From Patulibacter sp. (GTDB lineage Bacteria > Actinomycetota > Thermoleophilia > Solirubrobacterales > Solirubrobacteraceae), in NCBI GenBank assembly GCA_031119595.1, contig JAVHXX010000223.1, positions 1-7,352 on the forward strand: a stretch of DNA of 7,352 nt, written 5' to 3'. Position 1 is the stretch's first letter; each line of letters starts with the position of its first letter. The notes beneath the pieces are model-generated. The model did no database searches. It was given only the letters and a program-made list of their open reading frames with translations, and was not told the origin of the DNA. A program made the position numbers and the translations under genes. Shown here one piece after another: positions 5,189 through 7,352 of the stretch.

Positions 5189-7057
5189 TCAGTGCCTGAG
5201 CGTCTTGTGCGTCGGGGTCACCTTGAAGCCGGCCGAGGGCGTTGCGGTGACGGTGACGACGACCGCACGCGTGCGGGAGGCGCCGGCTGGCAGTTTCACG
5301 CGGACCGAGAAGCGACCGCTGCGGAACGGCTTCACCGACCCGGTGCGCGTCGTGGACCTGCCTCGCGTCGTCTTGCCAGCGAGCTTGACGGTGACCTTGG
5401 TGGCGGAGCCTGCGACCACGGAGCCGCTGATCGCCACGCTCGTCGGACCAAGCTTCTTCGGGAACGTGACCTTCAGCTTCGCCGACCGCTTCGTCGCGGG
5501 CGGGGTGGGCGTCGGCGTCGGGGTCGGTGGCGGCGCCAGCTCGAGCGGAATCGCACCGTAAGGACCGACGTTGCCGGCGTCGTCCCGGAGCGCGACCTCG
5601 AGGCGGTAACTCCCGGGGGCCGGCAGCGCGACCACGTAGTTGCCGGTGTTCGTCTGCGACGGAAGGTCGTTGCATCCCGCGGCCGTACAGAGGCGTGGGA
5701 GCAGCACGCGATCGCCTGGGTCGCCGACGTCGACCCGGATGCCGCGATAGGCACCGTTCGTGCCGACGAGCGTGAGGGTCGGCGCAACCGGCAGGACGGC
5801 GTCGCGGCGGAACTCGGCCCAGTCGCTCACGCCGACGTTGCCGGCGACATCGGTCAGGGTGACCCGGGCCCGTACCGTTCCGGCTGGGTCGTAGACCGCG
5901 ATCGGGACCCCGCCGGGGAGCGTCGAGCCCTGATCGGTGCAGACCTCCGGGGCGTTCGCCGAGAGCACGCACGTGGTGACGGTCGCGGACGCGAGCGGCG
6001 AACCTCCGGTCGGGAGTGTCCAGTCGAGCACGCGGTACGTCTCGGCCGAGAGCCCTCCGCCGGTGAGGTTCGTCGCGACCGGCGGCGTGGTGTCGACCTG
6101 CACTGCCACCGCTGGGCTGACGGACACGTTTCCGGCTCCGTCGACGGCACGGGCCTGGATCTGGTGCGTACCGTCGCCGAGTGCGGCGAGCGCCGAGGTC
6201 CCTGCCGACCCGCCGAGTCCAACGGAGCCACCGGCCGACGGCTCCGAGCACGGCAACACGCTCCAGTCCACGCAGTGCGTGTTCGCCGTGGTCGCGACCG
6301 CCTTGTTTCCCTCGACCAGCCCGACCGAACGAAGCCCCAGCTGATCCGACCCGGCGTACGAAACCGTCGTCGCAGGACCGACCCACCCCGAGGCGAGGCC
6401 CGAGACCGTCGGGGTCGAGACGGAGGGCGGCGTGTTCTCCTCGACGGTGACGGTGGAGGAATAGATCACGGCCGCGAAGTCGTAGAGAGGCCCTTCCCCG
6501 TAGGGACACGGGCTGTCAACGCACCAAGCGGCGAGATCGAGTGTGTGGGCTGGAGGGTTTAGGGCTCTATCGAGACCGCCGGGGTGTTCGTCGGCACACT
6601 CACTCAATCCGTTATGGACGTCGATCGCACAGTGATCAAGCTCCTCGTTTGAAGTGTCTTGAGTCAACTTGATGACCCAAGATTGATCCAGCGATTGGAG
6701 TCGCCGCTGATACTGGATCGCTCTCAGGTTTGCGCCCGGGGGAGCGATAAAGCGGAGGCCGACTTCTCGGCCGGAAGCCGCAGAGGTGGCACCGACGTGC
6801 GGCAACACGGGCCTGATGCCGACACCGTGCGAGAAGTTAACGCTCCCATCAGAATCTGAAGCCGACGAGCCGCACAGATCTTGGAGTTCCGTCTGTCCCA
6901 GAGTCTTCGCCGAGTACTGCCACGCGGTACCCCTCAGAGCGCTTGAGGCCGAGCAACTCTTGACGCCGTACGTCCCGGCTGTGGCCGTGGACGGACTCAC
7001 AACGCAGGTCATGATGAGAAGTACCGCGGCCCTGCCAAGACGCTCAGCAGCGTTCAC
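5189..7057 (-). CDS. Large secreted Ig-like repeat protein with Cys-rich N-terminal domain
   Basis: This 622-residue protein is predicted to be exported and has no known enzymatic motif. Residues 1-28 form a signal peptide (AERLGR, then AAVLLIMTCVV, cleavage near ATA). Residues 29-205 form a beta-rich domain with six cysteines (C35, C62, C143, C154, C179, C184), probably disulfide-bonded. Three immunoglobulin-like units follow (about 208-325, 326-420, 421-507), each with a D-x-AGN motif (VDGAGN 305-310, TDVAGN 402-407, RDDAGN 491-496) and local Cys pairs (262/270, 363/373, 457/462). A Pro-Thr linker lies at 509-520 and a Lys/Arg-rich domain at about 523-622. The pattern suits a surface adhesin or matrix protein with binding domains. 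The start is uncertain: GTG at 7057 begins the signal peptide directly but has only a weak GAAG upstream, and the frame stays open to a TTG at 7270. DNA encoding the N-terminal part is lower in GC than the rest. Confidence 0.9.
   Translation of the reverse strand: MNAAERLGRAAVLLIMTCVVSPSTATAGTYGVKSCSASSALRGTAWQYSAKTLGQTELQDLCGSSASDSDGSVNFSHGVGIRPVLPHVGATSAASGREVGLRFIAPPGANLRAIQYQRRLQSLDQSWVIKLTQDTSNEELDHCAIDVHNGLSECADEHPGGLDRALNPPAHTLDLAAWCVDSPCPYGEGPLYDFAAVIYSSTVTVEENTPPSVSTPTVSGLASGWVGPATTVSYAGSDQLGLRSVGLVEGNKAVATTANTHCVDWSVLPCSEPSAGGSVGLGGSAGTSALAALGDGTHQIQARAVDGAGNVSVSPAVAVQVDTTPPVATNLTGGGLSAETYRVLDWTLPTGGSPLASATVTTCVLSANAPEVCTDQGSTLPGGVPIAVYDPAGTVRARVTLTDVAGNVGVSDWAEFRRDAVLPVAPTLTLVGTNGAYRGIRVDVGDPGDRVLLPRLCTAAGCNDLPSQTNTGNYVVALPAPGSYRLEVALRDDAGNVGPYGAIPLELAPPPTPTPTPTPPATKRSAKLKVTFPKKLGPTSVAISGSVVAGSATKVTVKLAGKTTRGRSTTRTGSVKPFRSGRFSVRVKLPAGASRTRAVVVTVTATPSAGFKVTPTHKTLRH
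5494..5535 (-). repeat. Low-complexity Pro-Thr linker coding tract
   Basis: Repeated GTCGGC/GTGGGC hexamers on the plus strand encode the Pro-Thr linker between the immunoglobulin-like units and the basic C-terminal domain. It parallels the Pro-Thr linker of the secreted protein at 2442-3359. Confidence 0.6.
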
Positions 7058-7352
7058 CGGGACAGCTTCGCATGGCCGGACAGAGAACGCCACGATCCGT
7101 TTTCTGCCGTAGCCCAGAACTCGAAACTCAACGGTCGGGACTTCAAACGCTTCCTCACCGACGTACCGACGAAACCGATGCCTACCGAAGCGCCGGGCGT
7201 CCGCACTTTCACAAACAAGCGACCGCCGCGACGATCCGTTCGTGAGATGACCAGACGCGAGCGTTTCCAACGAAAGGAGGCCCGCGGCCGCCAGAGAGCG
7301 GTTCGCGAAGGTGAGCTCGAACCCGAAACGACAGGCGGTACCGCACCGATAG
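7058..7352. other. Upstream region of the large secreted-protein gene, no clear gene
   Basis: This 295-base stretch has lower GC than the regulator genes (about 57-62% in two hand-counted lines). The minus strand stays open back to a TTG at 7270, but that extension is Arg-rich, would sit in front of the signal peptide and has no Shine-Dalgarno. A minus-strand ATG at 7073 opens a frame of only nine codons that overlaps the GTG start. On the plus strand a short charged frame from an ATG at 7247 runs off the window. None of these is convincing. The promoter of the secreted-protein gene should lie here, but I see no clear -35/-10 pair. Confidence 0.45.

Noticed and set aside
4653..6509. Minus-strand open frame of 618 codons spanning the glycosylase and secreted-protein genes
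   Set aside because: It overlaps two better-supported genes on the same strand in another frame and translates to Arg/Pro-rich low-complexity sequence.
7247..7352. Short charged plus-strand frame from an ATG at 7247, open to the window end, with an AGGAGG word inside it
   Set aside because: Only about 35 codons are visible, there is no good ribosome site before the ATG, and composition alone gives no support. It could be the start of a gene continuing outside the window, but I cannot support that.

Overview
The window is a high-GC bacterial chromosome segment. Hand counts of single lines give about 75% GC in the regulator genes, with strong G/C third-position bias, GTG starts and long overlapping shadow frames. 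It holds six protein-coding genes and no RNA gene, insertion sequence or CRISPR array that I can see. The gene types suggest an actinobacterium. The secreted-protein families resemble those common in Thermoleophilia/Solirubrobacterales (Patulibacter, Conexibacter and Solirubrobacter types). They show a PGG-(T/N)FE-xG...GW core, a VDP-x-R-R tail and large Cys-rich proteins with D-x-AGN immunoglobulin-like repeats. That placement rests on memory of family style, not on a search.

Layout. (1) 81-2071, minus strand: an OmpR-family response regulator followed by its histidine kinase, with a 4-base ATGA overlap, so one operon. (2) 2072-2441: a 370-base divergent regulatory region. Its main feature is an exact tandem repeat, TTCTTAGG twice at an 11-base period, the expected form of an OmpR-family operator. 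(3) 2442-3359 (plus) and 3445-4218 (minus): two convergent, clearly paralogous secreted proteins, separated by a perfect 14-bp hairpin that probably terminates both. Their last 13 residues are identical apart from the lead-in, and the DNA encoding them forms a 36/39 inverted repeat. (4) 4426-5031, minus: a protein of the uracil-DNA glycosylase superfamily that has lost one expected iron-sulfur cysteine and most of the usual catalytic motifs. (5) 5189-7057, minus: a 622-residue secreted protein with a Cys-rich N-terminal domain, three immunoglobulin-like repeats, a Pro-Thr linker and a basic C-terminal domain. (6) 7058-7352: upstream region with no convincing gene.

How the genes may work together (inference). 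The two-component system senses an unknown extracytoplasmic signal and probably autoregulates through the tandem repeat. The same operator could reach the divergent secreted protein gene at 2442. Three of the six products are predicted to be exported and two carry Pro-Thr linkers, so the neighbourhood looks like a cell-surface or matrix locus. The glycosylase-like gene does not obviously belong to it. I see no complete, clearly novel system. The points most worth following are the convergent paralogue pair with its conserved tail, the motif-degraded glycosylase homologue, and the putative operator.
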